DNA from: Limanda limanda
Lineage: Eukaryota > Chordata > Actinopteri > Pleuronectiformes > Pleuronectidae
Assembly: GCF_963576545.1 (NCBI RefSeq)
Contig: NC_083649.1
Coordinates: 219,501-283,500, forward strand
Length of the DNA: 64,000 nt
Direction of reading: 5' to 3'
Both the position numbers and the translations under genes were made by a program. The notes under the pieces are model-generated. The model was given only the letters and a program-made list of their open reading frames with translations, was not told where the DNA came from and did not search any database. This document shows, piece after piece, positions 34,754 through 48,145 of this stretch; position 1 is the stretch's first letter, and each line of letters starts with the position of its first letter.

Positions 34754-34796
<43 letters not shown>
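34720..34796. repeat. (TG)n microsatellite
   Basis: TG array with interspersed TCTG units, inside repeat X copy 3. The corresponding part of X copy 2 (about 9478-9505) also has TG repeats. Confidence 0.9.
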
Positions 34797-34799
<3 letters not shown>

Positions 34800-34837
34800 A
34801 GAAAGAGAAAGAGAAAGGGGGAGTGGTAATGACGTAC

Positions 34838-35035
34838 TCTCAAAATGGTGGTCTAACTCACCGGGACTACAACCAAAATGGCGGATTCGTATTAGGAATG
34901 TGAAGCCAAAATGGAGGAGAGAGAGAGAGGAGGCGTGGCAATAACAACTCTCAAAATGGTGGTCTAACTCGCGTTATTCAAAATGGAGCCTATGTTAATG
35001 ACACCATGCGGCCGAAGCCCAAAATGGCAGTCGCC
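34838..35035 (+). promoter_or_regulatory. Cluster of six AAAATGG (YY1-core-like) motifs
   Basis: Within about 195 bp there are six CAAAATGG occurrences, including CCAAAATGGCGGATT and two copies of CTCAAAATGGTGGTCTAACT. AAAATGGCGG is the classical YY1 consensus. X copy 2 has one such site (CCAAAATGGCGGC near 9516). Binding is inferred only. Confidence 0.5.
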
Positions 35036-35871
35036 AGGTGAATTAACACAAAGGAATTTTCAGACAAAGAGAATTCGTTATCTCTGCTTTGGCCTTTGGG
35101 CCGAATGGCTTCCAGCTGCGTTCAGGCTCTCTAAGCCTAGAGCTATCTAGGAAACTTGAAATGTGTGAATACAGATCGGACGTGTGTATAGGTAGGTTTA
35201 GGAGAAGAGAGAGAGAACATGCAAGGAAATATTAAAGGAGCTATTAAAAACACCGTCAGAGACAAGTTTAACTCAGCACCCAAGCGTCGTTGTGTGCTGA
35301 AGTTTGACCGGTAAAGTCTCTATAAAGTTGGTCAGACGGTCACAGTGCAGCCGGAGACGCTTTGTCGCGGTGCTTAAACACTGTAACACAATAAAACAAG
35401 GCCGGAAACACCGGAAACGGAAGTGCCGGCTCGTCACGGCTAAACAGGAGACACAGAGGTCTTACAAACAAATACACTCAAATAAAGACAATACGCTAAG
35501 TATCAAAACTAGTCTGTGCCCAGACAAAATATCCTCTTACTGTAAAACCCTCGCGGTGTGCGAGTCCAGTAGATCATGTGGTCTCTCAAGCGGTGCTCCG
35601 GTGGTTCTCGTGGTGACACAAAGCTCGGCCGCTGGACCGGAAAGGGAGCGGATCTTCTCGTGCTGCCTCTAACGGAATGAAACTTCGTCTTCTTCTGCTG
35701 TGATGTGCGGCTGCTTGTAGCCGTTGGGGATTGTGTGGAAAGAAAAAGTCTGTGTGGAAAGGGTCTGAGCTCGTCCCGCGAGTGAACTTCCTGTGCTGAT
35801 CCTTTCAAGTTAAAATAACAAAAAGTTCTATCAAAATAAAATGTTGAAGATAAAAGAAAGAAAAGAAAATG

Positions 35872-35965
35872 TGTTAAACTATCATTTTTATAGAGAACAC
35901 TCTTATTGTTTTACGGTAATAGTTTTGCCTGTTATTAGAGGTTTTACGTTTCTCTCGTACCTGTG
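35872..35965 (+). repeat. copia 5' LTR, first 94 bp only
   Basis: Matches the first part of the 3' LTR with two differences, through CTCTCGTACCTGTG. It then switches abruptly to P-element sequence starting CACAGACATATATAG. Confidence 0.92.
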
Positions 35966-36443
35966 CACAGACATATATAGCTAGACGGCTTCCGGCGGAG
36001 TCTTGAACGTCATCACAGGCGGCCATCTTGTTGCGGGCAAGCTTTCTGGAAGGACCTGTTGTATCTGAGGTAGGCTCAGTGATCTGCACAAACGCTAATA
36101 CTCGTATCTCGCTGAAATCTTGACAGATTTACAAATGGTTTGGTTTCTTACAAACGTTATTAACATGGTTAGAATTATGGATGCTTGAACATGTTGAAAT
36201 CGCAGCTTTTCTCTTCGAAAAATGACTTAATCGTGAAGCTAAGTTGTGTATCTAGGCTAGGCTAGGCTAGTACCGAGTAATTTTACATTTATGGGAGAGG
36301 CAGAATTGTTCTCTCTTTTCAATATTACTTAAGTTGTACATGATTTAACTGAAGTTTCACATGATTTCCGATCGGGTTGGTTTGTTAAAAACATCTAACA
36401 TTATGATTTCTACAGGAAACTGCTGTCTTTATTGCAAGTGAAG

Positions 36444-37040
36444 ATGCCATCCTTTTGTGCAGCCTACGGATGCTCCAATACCCGTTCTCTCGAAACGAGA
36501 ACCCGTGGGATCACCTTTCACCAGTAGGATATTACAGTATTATGATTTTTTTTTTGGATAATCGTTAGTTACCCAGTGGAAGTATGTACAGGAACAGCGG
36601 GGCCATGACATAATAGTATTGCTAGATTGTTGTTGACACAAGGCTTTTTAGAATATGTTTGTTTACACAATCACTGAATGTTTCTTTTGGACACCTTTTT
36701 ATTGTTTTTAGTGTGGTTATCTTATTCTTAATGTACATACATGCATGCATACATACAATTACTCCAAAAATATGATATTTAGGTGTGTATTTGTGTCCTT
36801 ACCCTTAATGTAAATGGAAATACGGATTGGAAATGTTGACAATAATTTATAAATCTGGGTACATTTCTCACTTTTTTAAGGTTTCCCAAAACAGGAGAGA
36901 GGAGGAGGATGTGGGAGGTGGCCCTAAGAAGAGAGCATTTCGTCTGCAGTGAGCACTTCAGGAGTGACGACTTTGACAGGACAGGGCAGACTGTCCGGCT
37001 TAGAGATGGTGTTTTCAACTTTCCAGCTCATCTTCAAAGG
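36444..37040 (+). pseudogene. P-element transposase THAP domain, exons 1-2
   Basis: Exon 1 (36444-36523) encodes MPSFCAAYGCSNTRSLETRT and GITFHQ, ending at a GTAGGA donor. Exon 2 (36881-37040) adds [18 protein letters not shown] and [15 protein letters not shown]. Together they give the C2CH zinc-coordinating pattern (Cys-x4-Cys, later Cys-x2-His) that binds transposon DNA. The two exons are open and the splice sites are canonical. Confidence 0.85.
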
Positions 37041-37162
37041 GTATGTGTATCATTGAGCAACAATAATTTAAGGTGTATAAGATTGATGTATCAATATAAA
37101 TATGTGATTAAATTTCACATTTTTGTATATAACTCTTCATTTCTCCTTATAAACTCAATCAA

Positions 37163-38094
37163 GGTCTCCCTCTCCCTGGCTGCTCAGACTTTGAGTAACT
37201 GTGTGGCAGTGGCACTCCGCACCTTGCAGGACGTGGGCCCTGCTTTCTTGTGTCCTGTTTTGGCAGAATCATCAGAGTAATACAATATTTGCTTTTGAAG
37301 GTTCCTCTCTGTCCTGGGCTACATCATAAACATTGACACGTTGCTGTCGATGGTTCCTCTGCTGCTTGAAGGACAGCGATATGTCTTGACCTACAGATTC
37401 AGCCAGGACCACTTGGAACTTCTCTTTAACTACATCAGAGCATCCGGTAGGGTTCATAATTTGTATTTACCAGCCGCTACACTAAGTGACACAAAGCTTC
37501 AGCAAATGCTTGTATTGTTTTCAGTTGGTCGGTCCATATGTGTACCTCGAAGTGTCACAAACTTTAATTTATGTGGAAAGATCATTCAGGGGTGGCTAGT
37601 TCTAATTTGTCTTTTTTTTAAGCATAAAACATTTTAAAGCATATATTGAATATCTGTGTAATATACTCGTATATCTTGTGTTTTTTTTAAGGTGGCTGGA
37701 ATAACAACCCCAATGCCAGCCAATTCTTATTCTCCAATGCTTATTATTTATTATTATTATAAGTTATGATATTATTATACTAACTCAAATTTCAGGATTT
37801 GTTGTGCGACGGGCACTGGAGAAGCTGTCCTGTGATGTCTGCCGTGCTAGCTTGGTGACAGATGCTGCGTCTGCCATCAAGGACCAGAGCTACCACCTGC
37901 TGTCACTAAGAAACAATGGAGGCCTGGTGATTCCATCAGAGGGCACAGTGAGGGTCATCAGGGCAGCAGAGTGGGTCATTCGCCAGGCATCATCGAGTTT
38001 CGCACGATCACAGCCAATCAAACTGCTGGAGTTCATGTACATTGTGCGGAACAGGATCGGGTCAGAGGATGTGTGTGTCACTTGTTTAAACTAA
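37163..38094 (+). pseudogene. P-element transposase C-terminal region, fragments
   Basis: Pieces in order: [20 protein letters not shown] (37163-37279), INIDTLLSMVPLLLEG and RYVLTYRFSQDHLELLFNYI (37303-37445), GGWNNNPNASQF (near 37692), then VVRRALEKLSCDVCRASLVT (37801-38091). These match the C-terminal half of THAP9-like transposases. Stops and frame changes separate them. The region between THAP and these pieces, which should hold the catalytic core, is missing. Confidence 0.8.
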
Positions 38095-38095
38095 A

Positions 38096-38770
38096 CATGC
38101 TGCTGATGATGGCAGGAGAGCCCTGAGAATACTAAAAGAACATTATTCTGGAAAGAGCAAGCCACGGGTTATAAATATGTACACGTCTCTAACCAAGCTT
38201 CACATGGCAGACAGCGAGACTAACCCTAACCCTAACCCTAACCCTAACCCTAACCCTAACCCTAACTGACTATTTAATAAGAGCTGAGAACATTATAACA
38301 GCTTTAAGTGAAGCAGGAGAGACCATGAGTGATGGACTGATCGTGGTCATGACGCTAAGCGGGCTACCAGACACTTCAAGCCGCTAGCCGTCCATGGGAC
38401 GCAGAATGAAGACAGAGTCACGTTTGCAGATTTCAAAAGAAGACTACGAGTCTATGAGGAATCAGAGAAAATTTAAATTGCTGAAGCAACTACAGATAAT
38501 GTGATGAAAATGTATACAAGACAAGGTGGGGGCCATAGCAAGCCACACAGTAGCAGAAAAGAAGAAGATGCTAACGTGACCTGCTACAAGTGTGGAATAA
38601 AGGGACACATGGCAAAAAGGTGTTACAGAAAAGTGTGGTGCAGTTACTGCAAGAACAATACCCATGCAGAAACACTTTGTAAGAAGAAGTTGCAGAGGAG
38701 CAAGGTGACGACCAAGACCACCTCTTCATGGCCAGATATGTCAAGAGTGAAAGACCACCAGGTAACGTGA
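38096..38770 (+). pseudogene. copia Gag with zinc knuckle
   Basis: From 38100: DDGRRALRILKEHYSGKSKP and VINMYTSLTKLHMADSET, a retrotransposon Gag (UBN2-like) region. It is interrupted by telomeric repeats at 38221-38266, then continues TDYLIRAENIITALSEAGE and DGLIVVMTLSGLPD. A separate frame has CYKCGIKGHMAKRC, a CCHC zinc knuckle (38580-38622). The N-terminus is lost at the P-element junction. Confidence 0.85.
38221..38266 (+). repeat. Interstitial telomeric repeat (CCCTAA)~7.7
   Basis: 46 bp of perfect TAACCC repeats, the vertebrate telomere sequence, lie inside copia Gag between codons for ADSET and TDYLI. Removing it restores the Gag reading, so it was inserted after the copia. Confidence 0.97.
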
Positions 38771-39688
38771 AGATGAAAGGCATCATGGTGGATGCGGAGC
38801 GACTTCCCACATTGTGAATGACATCAACAAGTTCGAGAGCTTCGACAACTCGTTCCGGTCAGAGACCCACTCAGTGGAATTAGCAGACGGAAGCAAGTGC
38901 AGTGGAAGAGCACAACAGAGAGGAACGGCGGTGATACATCTTCTAGACCACGCAGGAGGACAACACACAGCGCAGCTACGAGAGGCCCTCTACATGCCAT
39001 CATATCCAAACGACATCTTCTCAGTGGCAAGAGCAACAAATGGAGGAGCGACACTCACTTTCAAGAAGGGGAACAGTCGCATGATCACCAAGGATGGCAG
39101 CAGGTTTGACATTTGTATTACTTACCAACTGTTGAGAAGGATGTTGATAAATGTAAAGTATGTCATGATATGCAAACTTGGCATGAAATATTGGGCCGTT
39201 GTAATTATGAAGATGTGAAAAAGTTGCAAAGTGTTGTGAAGGGCATGGTGATTAAGGGAGGTGCAGTAGGGTTGGATCAATTATGTGATGTGTGTACACA
39301 GGGAAAGTTCACCAAGAAAAGAAATAGGGAGCCAGATAGGAAGGCAAAGAAGCCCCTAGAACTAGTCCACACCGACTTAGCCGGTCCCATGCGGACACTA
39401 AGCATAGAAGGACACAGATATGCACAGTCCTTTACAGACGACTACTCAGGTACTATGCTTGTATATTTTCTAAAGTCCAAGAGTGATACAGTGCAGGCCA
39501 CAGAAAAATTCTTAGCAGACATAGCTCCTTATGGAGAAGTCAAGTGTATCCGTTCAGATAACGGCACTGAGTTTACAAGTCGAGACTTCCAGACACAAAA
39601 AATAGGATTAGACATGAGACGTCTGCGTCATACTCACCCCACCAAGATGGCACTGCAGAGAGAGGATGGAGAACACTCTATGATATGA
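38771..39688 (+). pseudogene. copia protease remnant, preintegrase and integrase
   Basis: After the zinc knuckle come SVELADGSKCSGRAQQRG and MPSYPNDIFSVARAT of the protease-linker region. Then (from 39113, next frame) come the GAG-preintegrase WHEILGRCNYEDVKKLQ and CDVCTQGKFTKK, followed by integrase HTDLAGPMRTLSIEGHRYAQ and IRSDNGTEFTSRDFQ (two catalytic Asp). A frame break near 39660 precedes the C-terminal part. Integrase upstream of RT is normal for copia. Confidence 0.85.
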
Positions 39689-41317
39689 GCAGATGCCTAC
39701 TGATAGAAAGCGGGTTACCAGATAATTTATGGAACTACTCTGTACAGACCTCAGCTTATGTGAGAAACAGATGTTACAGTAGACGTACAAAGAAAATATC
39801 GTACGAGCTATTCACAGGCAGGGTACCAGACATATCCAAATTACAAAAATTCGGATCGATGTGTTTTGCCTACAAGCAAGAGAAAAGCAAATTGGACTCC
39901 AGATGTGAGCAAGGTGTTTTCATAGGCTATGATAAAAACAGCCCAGCCTATCTAGTGTACTATCCAGACACAGAGAGGATTAAAAAGCATAGGTTGGTGA
40001 AATTCACCACTAAAGCTAGCAAAGAAAGGGAAACACAAACATCTGAGTCACACATAGAATACGGGGATATACACTCTACTGATGACAACAGTGATGAGTA
40101 TGTTGTTGATAAGAATGTGAAAAATGTACCAGGTCAAGGTGTTCAAAGTGATGATAGTGAGACTTCATCTGAAGAGACTGAGTACACACAGCCAGATGTG
40201 TCCACAGAGACTGTGATCAAGAGGAACCCACCGAGAATTAGAAAGAGACCAGCTTATCTACAGGATTATGTGACAGATGACAAACTGCACACATGCATGA
40301 ACTCTTGTTACAGAGCAGTGTGTGACATACCTCAAAATTACCAGGACGCCATTGCATCAAGCAAAGCAAGGCAGTGGACTAATGCCATGAGAGAGGAGAT
40401 GCAATCCCTGGAGGAGAATGAGACTTTCAAGCTTACTCAGTTGCCACCAGGCAAACAGACAGTGGGGGGCAGATGGGTTTATGCACTTAAGACCGAAATT
40501 GATGGATCTGATAAATATAAAGCAAGATTCGTAGCAAAAGGCTACAGTCAGAAACCAGGCACTGACTACGAGGAGACTCTCACCCACAGCTGATATATCA
40601 AGTGTGAGAGTGGTCATGCAAAAGGCTGTACAAGATAACCTAGTCCTACACCAGATGGATGTGAAGACAGCTTACTTGCATGCCCCAATTGACCGTGAAA
40701 TTTATATGGAGCAACCTAAGGGTTATGAGAAAAAGTCCAATACAGGTGAAAAACTTTTGTGTAAATTACAAAAATCTATTTATGGTCTGAAACAATCAGG
40801 GAGAAATTGGAATACTATGTTGCATGAACGTTTAATTGAGAATGATTTTGTTCAGAACCCAGCTGATAACTGTGTGTATACAAAAGAAAAGCACAACGAG
40901 AAAGTAATCCTAATCATATGGGTTGACGATCTGGTGATAGCAGCTAGTAATGAAAATGTTCTGAAAAATGTAAAGAGAATACTCACTGAAAGGTTCAAAA
41001 TGAAAGACTTGGGAAAGCATTTCTTGGGCATAGATTTCGAACAAGCAGATGGTGTAGTCAAAATGTCACAGGGGAGACATGTGAGCAAAATTCTAGATCG
41101 ATTTGGGATGCAGGATTGCAAAGCTAGAGAAACTCCATGTGAACCAAAACTTGAATACACAGAAGAGGCAGAAAAACTGAAAGAATGTGAAAATGTGAAC
41201 AAGGAAAAGTTTATTTTGGAATATTGTCCTACTGAGCAAATGATTGCTGATGTCATGACAAAACCAGCTACTAAGCTGAAGTTAAAAAGATTTGCACGAA
41301 ACATGTTTGGTACTTAA
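39689..41317 (+). pseudogene. copia integrase end, RT and truncated RNase H
   Basis: Continues LPDNLWNYSVQTSAYVRNRC (integrase C-terminus), then RT: WTNAMREEMQSLEENETFKL, GGRWVYALKTE, KARFVAKGYSQ. A stop falls at 40591-40593 and reading resumes with LHQMDVKTAYLHAPIDREIY, LQKSIYGLKQSGRNW and LIIWVDDLVIAAS (WVDD active site). After LEYTEEAEKL the frame jumps to CPTEQMIADVMTKP, the RNase H C-terminus, so most of RNase H is deleted. Confidence 0.88.
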
Positions 41318-41413
41318 GAGTGCAAAGAGTATTTTGTTTCTTTGAGTATCAAGGATACCACATTCTGTTATTTTTGTTTTGATGCAACCTAAGGTGATAA
41401 GAGAGAGTGGGGG

Positions 41414-41679
41414 TGTTAAACTATCATTATTATAGAGAACGCTCTTATTGTTTTACGGTAATAGTTTTGCCTGTTATTAGAGGTTTTACGTTTCTCTCGT
41501 ACCTGTGTATATATGACGTGTATGTCGTCACATCCTGTGTTATTGTTGTTGTGAACCTGTGGATGTAACGGATGCACAGAGCCGGTGCACGAGGAAGAAT
41601 AAATTATACTGAATGAAACAGACGCTCCGCTTGTACTTTTAACGCTAAAGTTACACTGCGCAAGTGAGTTAACTTAACA
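41414..41679 (+). repeat. copia 3' LTR
   Basis: 266 bp from TGTTAAACTATC to AGTTAACTTAACA, preceded by a GAGAGAGTGGGGG polypurine tract and containing AGAATAAATTATAC around 41597. Followed by the AAATG duplication. Confidence 0.92.
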
Positions 41680-41684
41680 AAATG

Positions 41685-41953
41685 AATTAAAACAAAAGTG
41701 GTAATCGCCTCCTTTAGCTACTGGGTCATCTGGTCAGGCCTGGGGAGGTCTGGTTGAAACGTCAGTACAGGAAAATGGCTGAAACAAAAGTTTGGGATTT
41801 GCTCCCTAACTAAATCATCTGGATAACACCAAGTATTCAGAATACGATACTCAGATGAGTTGATGTAACGGAATACGTTACAGATTACATTTTTGGGCAT
41901 GTATTCTGTATTCTGTAATGAAAAACATTTTGAAAGTATCCTTCCCAACACTG
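41685..41953 (-). other. Remainder of repeat X and hAT-1 right end
   Basis: 41685-41830 (minus) aligns with X copy 1 around 1880-2060 (TAATCGCCTCCTTTAG here, AAGGAGGCGATTA there). From about 41865 the sequence is hAT-1 terminal DNA (TGTAACGGAATACGTTACAG) up to CCAACACTG at 41953. Confidence 0.65.
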
Positions 41954-41961
41954 CCCGCAAC

Positions 41962-42300
41962 ATGCTAACCACCGGTGCTAACGGCTAGCACTGTGCTGGA
42001 GCTGCTACCGGATGGTCGCAAACTTTACCATGAACTAGAGGTAGGTAACCTTGAAACTATACAACGACAAAACCTTTTTCTTTATATATAATGCTATTTT
42101 AGTTAGTGACTTTTAGTTTGAAGAGGAGTTATCCGGAAGTGTGTGGTGTGAGGAGTTTGGTGTGAAGTTGACAGATAAGAAACGGGTGCTGTCTCCCGAA
42201 TTGATGCCCCATCTTCTGTCTTCCTTTGACTGATTCAATACAACTAAACGCTCGGCTACATTGGTGGCAGCGGTGGGATCGAGCCCACTCAAAGCCGATC
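41962..42300 (+). mobile_element. LTR fragment with tRNA-Leu-type primer site
   Basis: After the hAT-1 target duplication, part of the interrupted repeat runs to about 42060. The next stretch ends ...CTCGGCTACA at 42258, directly followed by TTGGTGGCAGCGGTGGGATC (42259-42278) and GAGCCCACTC. That continues the complement of tRNA-Leu well beyond 18 bases. This is the LTR/primer-site junction of an otherwise absent retroelement. The left LTR boundary was not identified. Confidence 0.6.
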
Positions 42301-42459
42301 GAAAGAAAAGTGCACGGTGAGGAAGAACGAAGCAGCTCAAAGTTTTAACGAGTTAGCTAAAGTTAGCCACAGCTAATCGACGTGCCGCTAAAGTGTGGAC
42401 GGATTTTCTGTGACGTATTCAAATCACATACATTAAATACTAAACTTAACTTACCACAG

Positions 42460-42538
42460 AAACACAGATGGGTGGAGACACAGATGGGTGGAGACACAGA
42501 TTGGTGGAGACACAGATGGGTGGAGACACAGATGGGTG
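42460..42538 (+). repeat. 16-bp minisatellite, about 5 copies
   Basis: Tandem AGACACAGATGGGTGG units, one with a G-to-T change. It lies just before the first visible ik exon. Confidence 0.93.
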
Positions 42539-42581
42539 TGTACATTTTGGTCCATTACTAACGGTCTGTCTCTGTCTCCAG

Positions 42582-46117
<3,536 letters not shown>

Positions 46118-46303
46118 ATCTGAAATCTCCACTTTGATTTCCTCTTCCTCCGTGTTCCTCTGGATTATTGATGAGATGTAACAGCATCATGTGACCAGTG
46201 GGAGGTCAAAGGTCACAGATGATCCGTGTTTTGGGTTCTTGTTGTAAAAGTTGTTACTTTAATGTAAAATCAATAGTTATTAATTAGTTTGGGGAAAATC
46301 ATC

Positions 46304-46309
46304 AATAAA
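46304..46309 (+). terminator. ik: ik polyadenylation signal
   Basis: AATAAA about 190 bp after the ik stop codon, in a short 3' UTR and followed by a GT/T-rich stretch (CAGTTTGTTTGG). This is the likely 3' end of the ik transcript. Confidence 0.7.
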
Positions 46310-46324
46310 ATGTTACCCTCAGTT

Positions 46325-47216
46325 TGTTTGGTTTCTTCTCAAAAGTCAAATTCATGAATGTGTTGATGTGATTTTAGTTTTTTCATGTCAGTTGAGATGA
46401 ATTTGGGGGCGTGTCCATGTTAATGAACCTGTTGACCTCGTTAAGGACTCACAGTCGTTACTGAAGCTGGTTGTTGATGAACATGTTTAATGTTGACTGA
46501 CGACTGGACTCGACGCTAACGAGGACTCATTAATTGTCCAGCGTGTACGTGCACCGAACTGATTTACATGTTTCTGATGAGACGTTAACGAAGCTCCGCC
46601 CACCAGGAGCTCTTACAGGAAGTCGGTTTTTAAGCCAAAAAAACATCAGAGACAAAACTTTTGTTTTGAAAGTTTAAATATTTAACACAGGATCTTTATT
46701 TAGAAAAGGAAGTGACACTGTCTTTCATCACCGTGGTGACAGGATCTCTCTTTAAAGGTTCAGTGTGTAACATTCAGGTGAAAGGATTTATTGGCAGAAA
46801 TTGAATATAAATAATCTTAGTGATGTTTTCACTAATGTGTTTCATCTAAATTGTACGAGTTGTGGTTTTCTTTGACCTTGTTTGACCTTTTTATTGAAAA
46901 GCTTTATCTTAAATACTTAATTTAAATATGTTACCCTGCAGCTTCCTCTTGGCCTGCTTCTCTTTTTTCAACCTCCTCTGGATCGACACTCAGATCGAGG
47001 TCATGTTGTTCTGCAGAATCATCTGATCTCAATATTTGTTTTCAAAGTTTTACAGTGAAACCTGTCTCACCTCCACAGCTCCCACAGCTTCCAGAGGGAA
47101 AAATATAATACTGCACTGGTCAGTCTATTCACACTATTTTAGTTTACTTTTTTTCTAGTCTTGATGACTCATAGCTCTTTACAGTTTAACATTCACACAC
47201 ACATTCATACAGTGCA
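46325..47216. other. Intergenic, no gene seen
   Basis: Sequence between the ik 3' end and a SINE fragment. No coding domain or clear repeat family was recognised on either strand. Confidence 0.5.
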
Positions 47217-47375
47217 TCTAATCACAGCCCTTTGTTGTTCTATGGGGTGGGGGGGCAGTTCAGGGTTCAGCATCTTGCCCAAGGACACTTTGGCATGCAG
47301 ATGGGTCAGACTGGGGATCGAACTACCGACCTTCAGGTTGGAGGACGACCGCTCTTCCCTGGTGTTGCATCAATA
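47217..47375 (-). mobile_element. tRNA-SINE fragment
   Basis: The reverse complement of the 10.2-kb SINE: GGGGATCGAACTACCGACC (box B region) and TCTTGCCCAAGGACACTT are both present. The 5' box A end is cut at about 47360 and the 3' tail is missing. Confidence 0.75.
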
Positions 47376-48145
47376 AAGTTTGATCTAATCTTGTCTCCCT
47401 GCGTCTCACACTCTGTCTCACCTCTGTCCCTCAGAGCATTTTCACCTGGAGACCAACCACACCAGAACAGAGAAAGATCCATGACAATGATCTGAATGTT
47501 CATAAGATACGATGCCAGTGGAACAGCAGGTTGTGGGTTAGTGGAACGATAACTGGTTTATAACAGGTCTCAGTGTTACTGTAGAAAGATGTAAATAAGA
47601 ACAGGAGCTTCTTGTTTTTAGACAGCGACCTTTATTTGTTTGTTTCCTCTCAGCTCCTCCACATTAACAAACACTCAACATGGTGGGCGTAGGCCAGAAA
47701 ATCATATTCTATTCATATTGATCCAAACTTTTCATGACAGAATCATTTAAGCTAATCAGCTCCAGAGTCTTCTCTGGTTTTAAATCACATATCACACATA
47801 TGACGTGTGTGAGGTCATTAATCACGTGAGTAGTGATCAGTCAAACTCTTCAGTAGAAAACCATCTCCTGGGACAGATGAGACATTCTCTGATAAACATT
47901 ATGATCACATCAAAGTTAAAGTGTCTCCATGATTATGTTATGGGGGGGGGGGGCAGGGTATTTGGTTGTCCCTCTGTCTGTTGGTACGTCCACATTCTGG
48001 ACAAACTTGGTACAAAATATCATTTAGACTCAAGGTCACTATGACCTTACAAACATGATCAAATACTGTTTTAACGATTAGATTTTTAAATTTGTATCGA
48101 TTTTCAATTAGCTGCAATGAGCTGATGACTCCTTGATATTAAATA
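47376..48145. other. Intergenic, no gene seen
   Basis: No coding domain was recognised. It has a G-run at 47942-47953 and lies downstream of the minus-strand GIMAP gene, so part of it may be that gene's 3' UTR. Confidence 0.5.

Larger units (their letters stand above)
33860..35866 (-). repeat. Repeat X copy 3, main part
   Basis: Minus-strand element that continues at 41685-41830 on the far side of the copia insertion. It contains an AATAAAGATC signal (minus strand, near 33920), AT-rich DNA, a GGTGGTGCCCCG block, a TG/CA microsatellite, a cluster of AAAATGG motifs and a GCAGCCGCACATC leader-like region with ACAGTAAGAG. It matches 1.99-2.66 kb in the opposite orientation. Size and signals suggest a long LTR of about 2 kb. 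Without an internal coding region this is a guess. Confidence 0.5.
35966..38095 (+). mobile_element. THAP-type P element, internally deleted
   Basis: Starts CACAGACATATATAGCTAG at the break in the copia LTR. It encodes a THAP domain in two exons, then jumps to the C-terminal part of a P-element/THAP9-like transposase. Most of the catalytic middle is missing. No right inverted terminus is seen before copia Gag resumes at about 38096, so the right end is deleted together with part of copia. Confidence 0.8.
35872..41679 (+). mobile_element. Ty1/copia element, with exact 5-bp TSD
   Basis: Left LTR fragment 35872-35965 and complete right LTR 41414-41679 (TGTTAAAC start, TTAACTTAACA end) lie between AAATG duplications (35867-35871 and 41680-41684). 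Domain order is Gag, zinc knuckle, GAG-preintegrase, integrase, RT, then a truncated RNase H, as in copia. The left LTR, primer site and Gag N-terminus are replaced by P-element sequence, and a telomere-repeat tract breaks Gag. The element sits inside repeat X. Confidence 0.9.
12968..41953 (+). mobile_element. hAT-1, 29 kb because of nested insertions
   Basis: The left end CAGTGTTGGGGAGTAACGG (12968) and the right end CCTTCCCAACACTG (to 41953) are the inverted termini of one hAT family. The 8 bp outside them are CCCGCGAC (12960-12967) and CCCGCAAC (41954-41961), 7 of 8 identical. Transposase pieces occur in order at 13239-13449, 14338-14964, 21501-21716, 32054-32778 and 33247-33411. Everything else inside is later insertion: a TIR element with hAT-2 and Tc1, an L2 with gypsy, a piggyBac-type MITE, and repeat X with copia. 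It must be the oldest element of the nest. Confidence 0.88.

Noticed and set aside
36444..37040. THAP-domain host gene
   Set aside because: The following exons are P-element transposase C-terminal pieces and the block lies within a copia; a mobile-element origin explains it better.
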